NCBI RefSeq assembly: GCF_026241855.1
Contig: NZ_JAPJDC010000001.1
Location: forward strand, 1,612,001 to 1,676,000
Direction of reading: 5' to 3'
Origin: Curtobacterium flaccumfaciens pv. betae
GTDB taxonomy: Bacteria; Actinomycetota; Actinomycetes; Actinomycetales; Microbacteriaceae
DNA length: 64,000 nucleotides
The position numbers and the translations under genes are program-made. The notes under the pieces are model-generated. The model was not told the origin of the DNA. It searched no databases and worked only from the letters and a program-made list of their open reading frames with translations. Shown here piece by piece: positions 49,585 to 60,594 of the stretch (positions are counted from its first letter, which is position 1; the number at the start of each line of letters is the position of its first letter).

Positions 49585-50430
49585 TCAGTCGGTGAAGATC
49601 ACCCCGACGGGCTCGCGCTTCTCCTCCTGGAACTCGTCCTCACCGCGACCGAGCGCCCAGTACGCCGACAACGACATCTCGCGCTTCTCCAGCCCCCAGT
49701 CGTCCTGCAGCAGCCGACGGATCGCCTTCATCGCGGTCCGCTCGCCGTGCGCGAAGACCTGGACCGGCCGGGAGGCACGCGGCAGCCCGCGGGCCGTCTC
49801 CAGCAGGAGCGTGCCCGGCTGGGCGCCGGTGGCGTCCCGGTGCAGCCACCGCAGGTCGACCCCCGCCGGGTGCCGGAGGTCCTGCTCGTCAGCGGGCCCG
49901 GCCACCTCGACCAGGGCGACCCCGGTGGCGGAGTCGGGCATCGACTCGAGTGCTGCGCCGATCGCGGGCAGGGCGCTGTCGTCACCGAGCAGCACGTGCG
50001 TGACCGCCGGGTCCGTGGTGGGCGCGTAGCCACCACCGGGCCCGGACAGGGCGAGCCGATCGCCCGGCTGCGCGGACGCTGCCCAGGGACCGGCGAGGCC
50101 CTCGTCGCCGTGCACGACGAAGTCGATCGCGATGGTCCGCGTGGTGTGGTCGACCGCACGCACCGTGTAGGTGCGGCGGGCGGGGCGGTCGTGCTTCGGC
50201 AGGGTCTCGCGCAGGGCCTCGAGGTCGTACGGCGGCACGAGTCCGAGCGACGGCTTGGCGAGCAGGAGCTTGACGTACTTGTCGGTCGAGCCGAGTCGGT
50301 CGGGGTCGGCCTGGGCGACGAAGTCCTCGAAGGCCGAGCCGCCCAGGTGCACGCGCACCATGTGGGGCGAGAGCCGTTCGGTGCGGTCGACGACGAAGAC
50401 GTGCTGGGGGCGTTTGGGTTTCGAGCTCAT
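49585..50430 (-). CDS. Siderophore-interacting protein (FAD-dependent ferric reductase)
   Basis: The 281-residue protein has the FAD-binding R-x-Y-T motif (ARRTYTVRAVD), a G-x-W-A segment (DEGLAGPWAASAQPGD), SGPGGGYAP and a C-terminal SIP domain (HGERTAMKAIRRLL, ALGRGEDEF). It releases iron from imported ferric siderophores by reduction. Divergent from heme oxygenase across the iron box at 50497-50515, so both are probably iron-repressed. Confidence 0.92.
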   Translation of the reverse strand: MSSKPKRPQHVFVVDRTERLSPHMVRVHLGGSAFEDFVAQADPDRLGSTDKYVKLLLAKPSLGLVPPYDLEALRETLPKHDRPARRTYTVRAVDHTTRTIAIDFVVHGDEGLAGPWAASAQPGDRLALSGPGGGYAPTTDPAVTHVLLGDDSALPAIGAALESMPDSATGVALVEVAGPADEQDLRHPAGVDLRWLHRDATGAQPGTLLLETARGLPRASRPVQVFAHGERTAMKAIRRLLQDDWGLEKREMSLSAYWALGRGEDEFQEEKREPVGVIFTD

Positions 50431-50496
50431 CGTGGGGGAGCTTCCTCTCGCGGGTTCGGCGCCACCTGGGTGATCCCTGCTTGACGCGCGCATCAC

Positions 50497-50515
50497 TAAG
50501 GTTAGCCTTACCTCA
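50497..50515. promoter_or_regulatory. DtxR/IdeR iron box overlapping the heme oxygenase start
   Basis: TAAGGTTAGCCTTACCTCA matches the 19-bp DtxR consensus (TWAGGTTAGSCTWACCTWA) at all but one position. Its last base is the A of the ATG start. Confidence 0.85.
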
Positions 50516-51198
50516 TGGACTCGACCGTCATCCCGTTCTCCGAGCTGCTGCGGCGTCGCACGCGGCGCTCGCACGGTGCCTCGGCCACGAGCGGCTTCAT
50601 GCAGGACCTGCTCGGCGGCGACTGCGACGTCGCCGACTACGCGGACCTGCTCGGACAGTACGCCTTCGTGTACGACGCGCTCGAGCGGGCGGCGGAACGC
50701 ATGGCCGACCACCCCGTGGCGGCGCCGTTCGTCACCGCGCAGCTCACCCGGATGCCGGCGATCCGTGCCGACCTCGAGTACCTGATCGGCCCGGACTGGT
50801 CCGAGCTGGTGTGCCCGCTGCCCGCGACGACCGCGTACGTGCGACGCCTCAACGAGGTCGCGGCCGAGTGGCCCGGCGGCTTCGTGGCACACCACTACAC
50901 GCGGTACCTCGGCGACGTGTCCGGCGGGCACGTGATCGGACAGGTGCTGGCCGAGCGGTTCGGGTTCGACACGAACGGTGTCCTCTTCTACATCTTCGAC
51001 CAGGTCGCCGACCCGAGCGACTTCGAGCACACCTACCGGGCCCAGCTCGACGCCGCGCCCTGGACGGCCGACGAGCAGGAGCGGGTGATCGCCGAGGTCG
51101 AGCTGGCCTACGAGCTGAACCGCGGGCTGCTCGCCGGCCTCGATGCCCGCCGTGCTCCGTTCCGTCGGGAGCCGGGCAGCGCGTCCGTGCCCGCCTGA
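50515..51198 (+). CDS. Biliverdin-producing heme oxygenase
   Basis: The 227-residue protein has the proximal heme ligand H20 in TRRSH20GA, the distal-helix motif YLGDVSGGHVIGQ and F-x-F-D near FGFDTNGVLF. It opens heme to biliverdin, CO and iron, feeding iron from host or environmental heme. ATG 50515 sits inside the iron box, so iron-loaded DtxR would block transcription or initiation. Confidence 0.93.
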   Translation: MDSTVIPFSELLRRRTRRSHGASATSGFMQDLLGGDCDVADYADLLGQYAFVYDALERAAERMADHPVAAPFVTAQLTRMPAIRADLEYLIGPDWSELVCPLPATTAYVRRLNEVAAEWPGGFVAHHYTRYLGDVSGGHVIGQVLAERFGFDTNGVLFYIFDQVADPSDFEHTYRAQLDAAPWTADEQERVIAEVELAYELNRGLLAGLDARRAPFRREPGSASVPA

Positions 51199-51369
51199 CC
51201 GGCGGCGGCAGTACCCAGGCCAGCCCGCCCGAACCCGCCTGCCCGCGCAGCGGCTGCGCACTCCCGCCCGGCCCCGCGTCCGTCCGGACGGTCGACGTCA
51301 TGCGCCCCCGGGTGCCGATACGCTGCTGGGACCCGGGACCAGCCTCCCGGACGACCCGGAAAGGACTCC

Positions 51370-54027
<2,658 letters not shown>

Positions 54028-54041
54028 CGCCCCCGACCGAC

Positions 54042-54083
54042 GGACAGGAGGCCCGGTGCCAGCTGGCACCGGGCCTGCCGTCC
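54042..54083. repeat. REP-like element, copy 7
   Basis: GGACAGGAGGC ... GGGCCTGCCGTCC with a perfect inner palindrome of 26 bp (CCCGGTGCCAGCTGGCACCG within it). Confidence 0.85.
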
Positions 54084-54117
54084 GTCCGCGCGCACGTCCC
54101 GGGCCGCTCCGCCCAGT

Positions 54118-54195
54118 GGTCACGAAGCGTCGGCTGCGCCGTCGCCGGGCGACGGAACGCGACCGCTCGGCGGACGTGAGCGGGGTGTCGTGACC
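54118..54195. repeat. 78-bp element, copy 1
   Basis: Begins GGTCACGA and ends TCGTGACC; inner stems CGTCGCC/GGCGACG and CCGCTC/GAGCGG. Confidence 0.85.
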
Positions 54196-54259
54196 GCGCG
54201 CGCTTCGCGCCGCCGCTCCGCCCGAGTGGTCAGGACACGTCGGGTTGCCCCGGCCGAGG

Positions 54260-54337
54260 GGTCACGAAGCGTCGGCTGCGCCGTCGCCGGGCGACGGAAC
54301 GCGACCGCTCGGCGGACGTGAGCGGGGTGTCGTGACC
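54260..54337. repeat. 78-bp element, copy 2
   Basis: Same termini and inner stems as copy 1; starts exactly 142 bp after it. Confidence 0.85.
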
Positions 54338-54401
54338 GCGCGCGCCTCGCGCCGCCGCTCCGCCCGAGAGGTCAGGACACGTCGGGTGGCCCCGGCCGAG
54401 T

Positions 54402-54479
54402 GGTCACGAAGCGTCGGCTGCGCCGTCGCCGGGCGACGGAACGCGACCGCTCGGCGGACGTGAGCGGGGTGTCGTGACC
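54402..54479. repeat. 78-bp element, copy 3
   Basis: Same termini; starts exactly 142 bp after copy 2. Confidence 0.85.
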
Positions 54480-54491
54480 GCTCGCGGCACC

Positions 54492-54533
54492 GGACGGGAG
54501 GCCCGTGGCGGGCCCGCACCGGGCCTCCCGTCC
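54492..54533. repeat. REP-like element, copy 8
   Basis: GGACGGGAGGC ... GGGCCTCCCGTCC, 42 bp. Confidence 0.8.
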
Positions 54534-54659
54534 GTCCGCGCGCACGTCGCAAGGCCCGCGTTCCGTGCGCAGCAACGGTCGCGTCCAGCACCTCGACCCG
54601 ACCGTTGCTGCTCTCGAAGTGCCTGTCGAATCGATTCGGGGACGCGTAGCGTGTCCGAG

Positions 54660-55868
54660 GTGACGACGGAGCGCAGCCTGGGACCGACGACGACCGTGCT
54701 GCCCCCGATCGTGCCGCTGGCGCTCATCGTCGGGGTCTCGCCGTTCGCGACGGACATGTACATCCCCGCACTCCCGGCCATCGCGCGTGACCTCGACACC
54801 ACGCCGGGCGCGGTGCAGCTGTCGCTCACGGCGTTCCTCGTGGCCTTCGCGGTCGGCCAGCTGCTCGTCGGACCGGTGAGTGACGGGATCGGACGTCGGC
54901 CGATGCTCGTCGTCGGGACCGCCCTGTTCGCCCTGGCGTCGGTCGGCTGCGCGCTCGCGCCCGACGTCGTGACGCTGGTGGTGGCCCGCGTCGCCCAGGG
55001 ACTCGCCGGTGCCGCGGGCGCCGTGGCCGGTCGGGCGATGGTGTCCGACGTGACGAGCGGCACCCGGATGGCGAAGGTCTTCGGCACACTCGCGGCCATC
55101 AATGCGATCGGCCCCGTGGTGGCCCCGCTGGCCGGGGGAGCGGTGCTGACGGTCGGCACGTGGCGGCTCATGTTCGTCGTGCTGGCCGTGCTCGGTGCCG
55201 TGTTCTTCGTGGCCGTGGTGCTGCGGTTCCGCGAGACCCTGCCGCCGGAGCGTCGCGGTGGCGTCGGGTTCGCGGCCAACGGGCGGCGCATCCGCGAGCT
55301 CCTGGCGATCCCGCGGTTCCGGGCCTACGTGCTGAGCGGGGTGCTGTCGACGGTGGGGTTCTTCGCGTACATCGCGACGAGCTCGTTCGTGTTCCAGTCG
55401 GAGTTCGGGTTCTCCGAGGGGCTGTACACGCTCGTCTTCGCCACGAACGCGTCGATGATGATCGTCACGACGCTGCTGTTCGGTCGGCTCGTCGGACGGT
55501 TCACCGAAGACGCCCTGCTGACCCTGGGCCTGGTCGTCGGGACGGTCGGGGCCACGGCCGTGCTCGTGTCGGCGCTCCTCGGACTCGGGCCCGTGCCGGT
55601 GTGGTGCGCCCTCGCGGTCGTGACGGCCGCGTGGGGGTTCGTCCTGCCGGCGGCGATGACCCGCACCCAGCACGTCGGCGCGGCGCACCCGGGGACCGCG
55701 GCCGCCCTGCAGGGCGGGCTGACCTTCGGCATCGGCGGTCTCGGCACCCCGCTCGCCGGAGCCCTCGGCGGCACGGCACTGGCGATGGGCGCGGTGATGG
55801 CAGCGCTGATGGCCGCGGCCGTGGTGGTCCAGGTGACGGCGGCGCGGCGAAACCGGTCCCACAACTGA
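54660..55868 (+). CDS. Bcr/CflA-type MFS drug exporter
   Basis: The 402-residue protein has 12 helices and Bcr/CflA motifs: SPFATDMYIPALPAIARDL, VGPVSDGIGRRPMLVVG (motif A), RVAQGLAGAAGAVAGRAMV (motif C-like region) and RFRETLPPE. It exports drugs by proton antiport. GTG 54660 follows TAGCGT by 7 nt; GTG 54651 is an alternative. Confidence 0.88.
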   Translation: MTTERSLGPTTTVLPPIVPLALIVGVSPFATDMYIPALPAIARDLDTTPGAVQLSLTAFLVAFAVGQLLVGPVSDGIGRRPMLVVGTALFALASVGCALAPDVVTLVVARVAQGLAGAAGAVAGRAMVSDVTSGTRMAKVFGTLAAINAIGPVVAPLAGGAVLTVGTWRLMFVVLAVLGAVFFVAVVLRFRETLPPERRGGVGFAANGRRIRELLAIPRFRAYVLSGVLSTVGFFAYIATSSFVFQSEFGFSEGLYTLVFATNASMMIVTTLLFGRLVGRFTEDALLTLGLVVGTVGATAVLVSALLGLGPVPVWCALAVVTAAWGFVLPAAMTRTQHVGAAHPGTAAALQGGLTFGIGGLGTPLAGALGGTALAMGAVMAALMAAAVVVQVTAARRNRSHN

Positions 55869-55927
55869 CGGTCTGAGCCGGTAGGTTGCTGGTTGCAAGG
55901 CGCACCGATCTGAGGAGACCCACCGAG

Positions 55928-56263
55928 ATGGACATCGTCGTACACGAGGCGGAGACCGACACCGCCGTCCTGGAGTGCAGCGGCCGGCTCAACATGGTCT
56001 CCGCGCCCACGTTCCGCGAGACCGTCGCCCAGATCGTCGGCAACGGGCGTTCGCGGCTCGTGGTCGAGCTCTCCGGGGTCGAGTTCATGGACTCCTCCGG
56101 CCTCGGTGCCCTGGTCGGCAGCCTCAAGACCGCGCGGCAGGCCGGCGGCGACCTCCGCATCGCGGCGCCGTCGGAACAGGTCCAGATGGTGCTCAAGCTC
56201 TCGAACATCGACAAGATCCTGCGGACGTACCCCGACGGGGACGCCGCGGTGACCGACTGGTGA
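55928..56263 (+). CDS. STAS-domain anti-sigma factor antagonist
   Basis: The 111-residue protein is a single STAS domain: VLECSGRLNMVSAPTFRETV, then VELSGVEFMDSSGLGALVGS with the phospho-acceptor serine in D-S-S-G-L-G. It would release a sigma factor from its anti-sigma kinase when dephosphorylated. A GAGGAGA site precedes ATG 55928. Its stop overlaps the kinase start (TGATG). Confidence 0.92.
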   Translation: MDIVVHEAETDTAVLECSGRLNMVSAPTFRETVAQIVGNGRSRLVVELSGVEFMDSSGLGALVGSLKTARQAGGDLRIAAPSEQVQMVLKLSNIDKILRTYPDGDAAVTDW

Positions 56264-56676
56264 TGACCGCCCCCGTCGCCGAGCACATGCTCGCACTGGC
56301 GTGCCCTCCGGACGACGTGTCCGCCGTGCACGACTTCCTCGCGGGCGTGTGGCAGCACGAGCCGTCCGTCGCCGCCGAAGACCGGATGGCCCTCGAGCTC
56401 GCCCTGGTCGAACTCACCTCGAACGTCATCGAGCACGGCGCCCGGCCGGACGGCGTCTCGTGCGAGCTCCGGCTCGAGATCGGCGACGAGCGCTTCCAGG
56501 CGTTGCTGTCCGACGACGGGGTCGCAGCGACGGTGGATCCCGACGCTGCCGTGCTGCCCGACGACTTCGCCGAGGGTGGTCGCGGGCTCGCCCTCGTCCG
56601 GATGGTCGTCGACGACCTGCGGTACGAACGCGTGGCCGATCGGAACCGCTGGACGGTGCTGCGCTCCCGGCACTGA
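56263..56676 (+). CDS. RsbW-type anti-sigma serine kinase (HATPase)
   Basis: The 137-residue protein has a HATPase_c_2 fold: MALELALVELTSNVIEHGAR (N-box), LSDDGVAATVDP (G1 region) and GGRGLALVRMVVDDLRY (G2). It phosphorylates the STAS partner and probably binds a sigma factor. No sigma gene lies next to the pair, so the target is elsewhere. Confidence 0.92.
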   Translation: MTAPVAEHMLALACPPDDVSAVHDFLAGVWQHEPSVAAEDRMALELALVELTSNVIEHGARPDGVSCELRLEIGDERFQALLSDDGVAATVDPDAAVLPDDFAEGGRGLALVRMVVDDLRYERVADRNRWTVLRSRH

Positions 56677-56806
56677 GCGGGAGCACGGCCGTCACGCATC
56701 GACGGAGCCGCACCGGTCGTCCGCCCAGCGCACTCCGTGGGCCGTAAACCGCAATGACGGATCGCGGATTGTCGCGTTTCCCGGACACCGTGTCACGATT
56801 CGCGCG

Positions 56807-57790
56807 ATGACTGTCGAGCCTGATCCCCGGATCCGGTTCGAGACGTCCGGCGCTGGACTCGACGCGGCCGTGCAACTGTACGAAGAGGCCTACGAGAGCA
56901 CGGGGTTCTCGGCGTCCCGGACCGATCGTCCGTTCGCGTACCGGTTCCAGGTCGTGGGCGACGGATCGATGACGTTCCGCTCCACCCGGTTCGACGGGCG
57001 GATGCAGGGCGAGGTCGAGGTCCCCGACGAGTACGTCGTGATGTGGACCTCGGACGGCGGTGGCCGCGTCGACGTCGGTCGCCAGGAGGTCGACTTCGCA
57101 CCGGGGACACCCCGGGTGTTCCCGACACGGCGCCCCTTCGCCTTCGACCTGCAGGAGATCCGCCAGAGCCTCGTGCAGTTCGACCGCACGTACCTGGAGC
57201 GCGTCGCCGCCGAGGTGCACGGCACCCGGCCCGGCCCCCTCGTGTTCGACCACACCGCCGCGCCCCGGCCGGAGGACCTCCGCGCCTGGAACGCCCGGGT
57301 GCAACGAGCCGCAGCGATCGTGCTCGGCCCGGCACCACTCACCGCGCTGGCCCTCGCCGAGACCGTTCGTGAGACCGCGCTGGCGTTCCTCGACACGTTC
57401 CCGCACGAGTCCATCGCCCCCGACGTCGCGCTGCCACAGGGAGCCACGGGTCGCGTCCGCGAGGCCGTGGAGTTCATGCACGCCTTCGCCCACACGCCCG
57501 TGACCACCACCGACGTTGCCCAGCACGTCGGCCTGAGCGTCCGGGGGTTGCAGCAGGCGTTCCAGCGGCAGGTCGGAACGGCCCCGAACGCGTTGCTGCG
57601 GGGGATCCGCCTGGACCGCGTGCACGAGGAACTCCGGCGTGCGTCGGCGGGCGACCTGACGGTGGCGAGCGTGGCGTTGCGCTGGGGCTTCGCGCACCTC
57701 GGCCGGTTCTCGGCGGCGTACGCGTCGCGCTTCGGGCAGTACCCGCGCGACACGCTGCAGCAGCCCCGAGGCGCTGTCCTGCAGCCCTGA
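56807..57790 (+). CDS. AraC-family regulator
   Basis: The 327-residue protein has an N-terminal beta-rich sensor (FRSTRFDGRMQGEVEVPDEY) and a C-terminal double HTH: TTTDVAQHVGLSVRGLQQAFQ, LLRGIRLDRVHEELR and VASVALRWGFAHLGRFSAAY. It resembles the 24320 AraC protein. ATG 56807 is the start that keeps the sensor domain intact. Target unknown. Confidence 0.88.
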   Translation: MTVEPDPRIRFETSGAGLDAAVQLYEEAYESTGFSASRTDRPFAYRFQVVGDGSMTFRSTRFDGRMQGEVEVPDEYVVMWTSDGGGRVDVGRQEVDFAPGTPRVFPTRRPFAFDLQEIRQSLVQFDRTYLERVAAEVHGTRPGPLVFDHTAAPRPEDLRAWNARVQRAAAIVLGPAPLTALALAETVRETALAFLDTFPHESIAPDVALPQGATGRVREAVEFMHAFAHTPVTTTDVAQHVGLSVRGLQQAFQRQVGTAPNALLRGIRLDRVHEELRRASAGDLTVASVALRWGFAHLGRFSAAYASRFGQYPRDTLQQPRGAVLQP

Positions 57791-57840
57791 CGCGCGTCAC
57801 ACTCCGGATCGGGGCCTCGCCGGTTCGCTACGCTGCCCGG

Positions 57841-58446
57841 GTGAGCAGACCGCGACCGTGGGTGATCGTCCCCGGCATCTGGAACTCGGGCCCGGACCAC
57901 TGGCAGTCCGTCTGGGAGCGGGAGCAGCAGGACGAGCACGACCAGCACGACCGTCACCCTCAGCGCGCCGCCGTCCGCATCGCCCCCACCTCGTGGAGCG
58001 ACCCGGAGCCCGACGACTGGCGCGCCGCGATCTCCGCGGCCGTGGCCTCGTGCACGGAGCCCCCGGTCCTCATCGCCCACAGCCTCGGCGTCCTGGCCGT
58101 CGCCGACTGGCTCGCCACCACGGCGGACGCTCCCGCGCTCGTCGCCGGTGCCTTCCTCGTTGCCCCGCCCGACCCGCTCGGTGCCGCGTTCCCGGCCGAG
58201 GCCTCGGGCTTCGTGGCACCGCGCCCGGTGCCCCCGGCCCAGCAGGTCCCGACGCGCCTCGTCGTGAGCGACGACGACCCGTACTGCAGCGCGGACCGGG
58301 GCGTCGTGTTCGCCGACGTCATGGGAGCGGACGTCGTCCGTGTCGGTGCCCTCGGGCACGTGAACGTCGCCAGTGGTGTCGGTGCGTGGTCGGCTGGACG
58401 GGAACTGCTGCGGGCGTTCGAGGACGGCCTCCGCCCAGCCCGGTGA
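57841..58446 (+). CDS. RBBP9/YdeN-family serine hydrolase
   Basis: The 201-residue protein has the family start VIVPGIWNSGPDHWQSVWE, nucleophile in LIAHSLGVLAVADW, VAPPDP and the acid/histidine in VVSDDDPYCS and ALGHVNVASGVG. Substrate unknown; relatives are small esterases. TACGCT lies 6 nt before GTG 57841. An internal His/Asp-rich segment (about residues 33-44) is atypical. Confidence 0.88.
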   Translation: MSRPRPWVIVPGIWNSGPDHWQSVWEREQQDEHDQHDRHPQRAAVRIAPTSWSDPEPDDWRAAISAAVASCTEPPVLIAHSLGVLAVADWLATTADAPALVAGAFLVAPPDPLGAAFPAEASGFVAPRPVPPAQQVPTRLVVSDDDPYCSADRGVVFADVMGADVVRVGALGHVNVASGVGAWSAGRELLRAFEDGLRPAR

Positions 58447-58553
58447 CCACGGCACGCGACACGCCGCTCAACTCCGCTCCGATATGGCAGGCGGCGCAGC
58501 GACACTCCGCGGATGTCCCGCATTTCGGCCCGCGCGATATTTATCCTTCGAGC

Positions 58554-59627
58554 ATGGAGACCCAGTCCGGCGCACGCACCCCGCTCGTGGACCCGTTCGG
58601 CCGCGAGCTCGAGGAGTGGCTCCGCGACGCACCGGCGACCCGCGCCCCGTACGTGCCGGACCTCGTCGTCCCGCCCGTCACCGGCCCCGTGCAGCGCCCC
58701 GGACACCCCGCTATCAGCACCTCGACCGCCGACGAAGCGGCCGTCGACCCGACGACCGCTGCGGCGCACGTCGCCACCCCGGCCCCGGCTGACGAGACGA
58801 CCCCGGCCGATGAGACCACCCCGTCGGCACCCGCCGCCCCTGCGTTCCGCCGCGACCGCGCCCGCCACGCCGCGGTCTGCGCCCCGTCGTTCCCGGAGCC
58901 GCCGGAGCGTCTGGCCCTGCGCATCGAGGACCTCGCGGTTGAGGTCTCGTCGTCCACCGGCCGCAGCAGCATCGAGCGCATCGTCCTGCTCGAGGACGAG
59001 GTCCGCCGCCGTGACGAGGACCTCGCTCGCCTCGCCGCGTGGGAGGCCACCGTCGCCGGCTCGGAGGACCCCGAGGTGACGGCCGCCCGCGCCTTCGCCC
59101 ACACCGTCTTCGCCGACCTGCTGACCGATGCCGCCGCCGAGGCGGACCGCCGCGACCGCGCCGCAGCCCGCCGCGCAGCGACCGCTCCCGTGGCGCTCGT
59201 CACCCGGGCGGCCCCCGTGCCGACCCGCGCAGCACGGAGCGTCCCCGCAGCAGAGCAGGCACCCGCACCGGAAGCCGCACCGGTGGTGGAACTCGTCACC
59301 CCGGAACGCGACGAACCCGTCCGACCGGTGCTGGGCCTCCCGGCCGTGTCCCCGGTGTCCGCGGCCACGCGACCCACCCCGCTCGTCCTGCCCGCCACCG
59401 GGCCGACGGTCATCGACCGCGCGGCCTTCGCCGCCGCGCTCACCGCGCACCAGGGCGTCACCGCCAGCACGCCGGTCGTCCTGCCGGACGCCGTCGCCGC
59501 ACCCGTGGTCCCGGCCCCCGTCGCGCAGGCAGCGGAAGCCGACACCGCCACGGCGGCAGCGCCGGCCCCGGCCGGCTGGTGGTCGCGACTCGTCGACCGG
59601 CTGCTCGGCCTGCTCGGTCGTCGCTGA
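58554..59627 (+). CDS. Ala/Pro/Val-rich protein of unknown function
   Basis: The 357-residue protein has no known domain I can recognise. Residues 90-150 are Ala/Pro/Thr-rich and contain two ADETTP copies; about 155-230 is charged and probably coiled (RIEDLAVEVSSSTGRSSIER, EDEVRRRDEDLARLAAWEA). The rest is A/P/V-rich and ends in an amphipathic WWSRLVDRLLGLLGRR. No signal peptide. The upstream 60 bp is AT-rich (GATATTTATC), unusual in this window. Confidence 0.65.
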   Translation: METQSGARTPLVDPFGRELEEWLRDAPATRAPYVPDLVVPPVTGPVQRPGHPAISTSTADEAAVDPTTAAAHVATPAPADETTPADETTPSAPAAPAFRRDRARHAAVCAPSFPEPPERLALRIEDLAVEVSSSTGRSSIERIVLLEDEVRRRDEDLARLAAWEATVAGSEDPEVTAARAFAHTVFADLLTDAAAEADRRDRAAARRAATAPVALVTRAAPVPTRAARSVPAAEQAPAPEAAPVVELVTPERDEPVRPVLGLPAVSPVSAATRPTPLVLPATGPTVIDRAAFAAALTAHQGVTASTPVVLPDAVAAPVVPAPVAQAAEADTATAAAPAPAGWWSRLVDRLLGLLGRR

Positions 59628-59645
59628 CGGCTTGCGGCCACGACG

Positions 59646-59677
59646 CCGTCGGCTGCACTGCCGTCGGCTGCACTGCC
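59646..59677. repeat. Direct repeat of 16 bp
   Basis: GCCGTCGGCTGCACTG occurs twice in a row, followed at 59679 by half of a REP word (CCTGGAGGCCCGG). Confidence 0.7.
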
Positions 59678-59746
59678 TGGAGGCCCGGATCACCCCACAC
59701 GGACCGGCTGCCCCGTCCGGGGCGGTCGCCTCGGTACACTGACGGG

Positions 59747-60592
59747 ATGCCGACGCTCCGCGAACTCCAGGCCGTGATCGAGGACCTGTGGCCCGCCGCC
59801 GGTGCCGAGTCGTGGGACTCCGTCGGGCTCGTCGCAGGCGACCCGAACGCCACCGTCGAGCACGTGCACCTCGCCGTCGACGCGGTGCCGGCCACCGCCC
59901 GTGAAGCCGTCGAACTCGGTGCCGGGCTCCTGCTCACGCACCACCCGCTGCTGCTGCGCGGGGTGACGACGATCGCCGAGTCGACCTACAAGGGCAGCGT
60001 CCTCGCAACCCTGGTGCGTGGCGGCAGCGCCCTGCTCGCGGCGCACACCAACGCCGACGTCGTGACGACCGGCACCTCGGCCGTCCTCGCCGACCGACTC
60101 GGTCTCACCGAGCAGCGACCGCTCGACGCCGGAGCCGACCCCGACACGGGCATCGGCCGAGTCGGGGTGCTGCCCGAGGGGACGACCCTCGGCGCCCTCG
60201 CCCGGAAGCTCGTCGACCTGCTGCCGCCCACGGCCACCGGGGTCCGCGTCTCCGGTGACTTCGACCAGCCCGTCCGCACCGTGGCGCTCTGCGCGGGTGC
60301 GGGGGACTCGCTGCTCGGCCACCCCGCCGTGCTCGACGCCGACGTCTACATCACGAGCGACCTGCGGCACCACCCGGCCTCGGAGTTCCGCGAACAGGCG
60401 CTGCTCGGCGGCGGACCTGCGCTCATCGACACCTCGCACTGGGCCACCGAGTGGCTCTGGCTCGACGTCGCCGCCGAGCAGCTGCGCACCCGGGCCGGGG
60501 TCCGCGTCACCGTGAGCGACCTCCGCACCGACCCGTGGGACTTCGCCGTCCTGCCGGCCGCCGAACCCACCACCCCCACAGAAGGAGCCTGA
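59747..60592 (+). CDS. Nif3-like dinuclear metal centre protein
   Basis: The 281-residue protein matches Nif3/DUF34: ESWDSVGLVAGDP, LLLTHHPLLLRGVTTI (metal histidines), AAHTNADVVTTG and the late ITSDLRHHPASEF. The family binds two metals; proposed as a GTP cyclohydrolase I type 2 or metal chaperone, not settled. TACACT lies 6 nt before ATG 59747. It is followed by the zinc-ribbon family gene, a known pairing. Confidence 0.9.
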   Translation: MPTLRELQAVIEDLWPAAGAESWDSVGLVAGDPNATVEHVHLAVDAVPATAREAVELGAGLLLTHHPLLLRGVTTIAESTYKGSVLATLVRGGSALLAAHTNADVVTTGTSAVLADRLGLTEQRPLDAGADPDTGIGRVGVLPEGTTLGALARKLVDLLPPTATGVRVSGDFDQPVRTVALCAGAGDSLLGHPAVLDADVYITSDLRHHPASEFREQALLGGGPALIDTSHWATEWLWLDVAAEQLRTRAGVRVTVSDLRTDPWDFAVLPAAEPTTPTEGA

Positions 60593-60594
60593 CC

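Larger units (their letters stand above)
54028..54659. other. Intergenic island with three 78-bp elements between two REPs
   Basis: No gene seen. It has REP copies 7 and 8 at the outside and three 78-bp elements inside, 142 bp apart. The last 100 bp carry the promoter of the exporter gene (-10 TAGCGT at 54647). Confidence 0.75.

Noticed and set aside
54028..54659. Possible CRISPR array or tandem gene fragments
   Set aside because: The 142-bp period consists of an inverted-end 78-bp element plus spacer with the same sequence each time; no cas genes and no stable reading frame.
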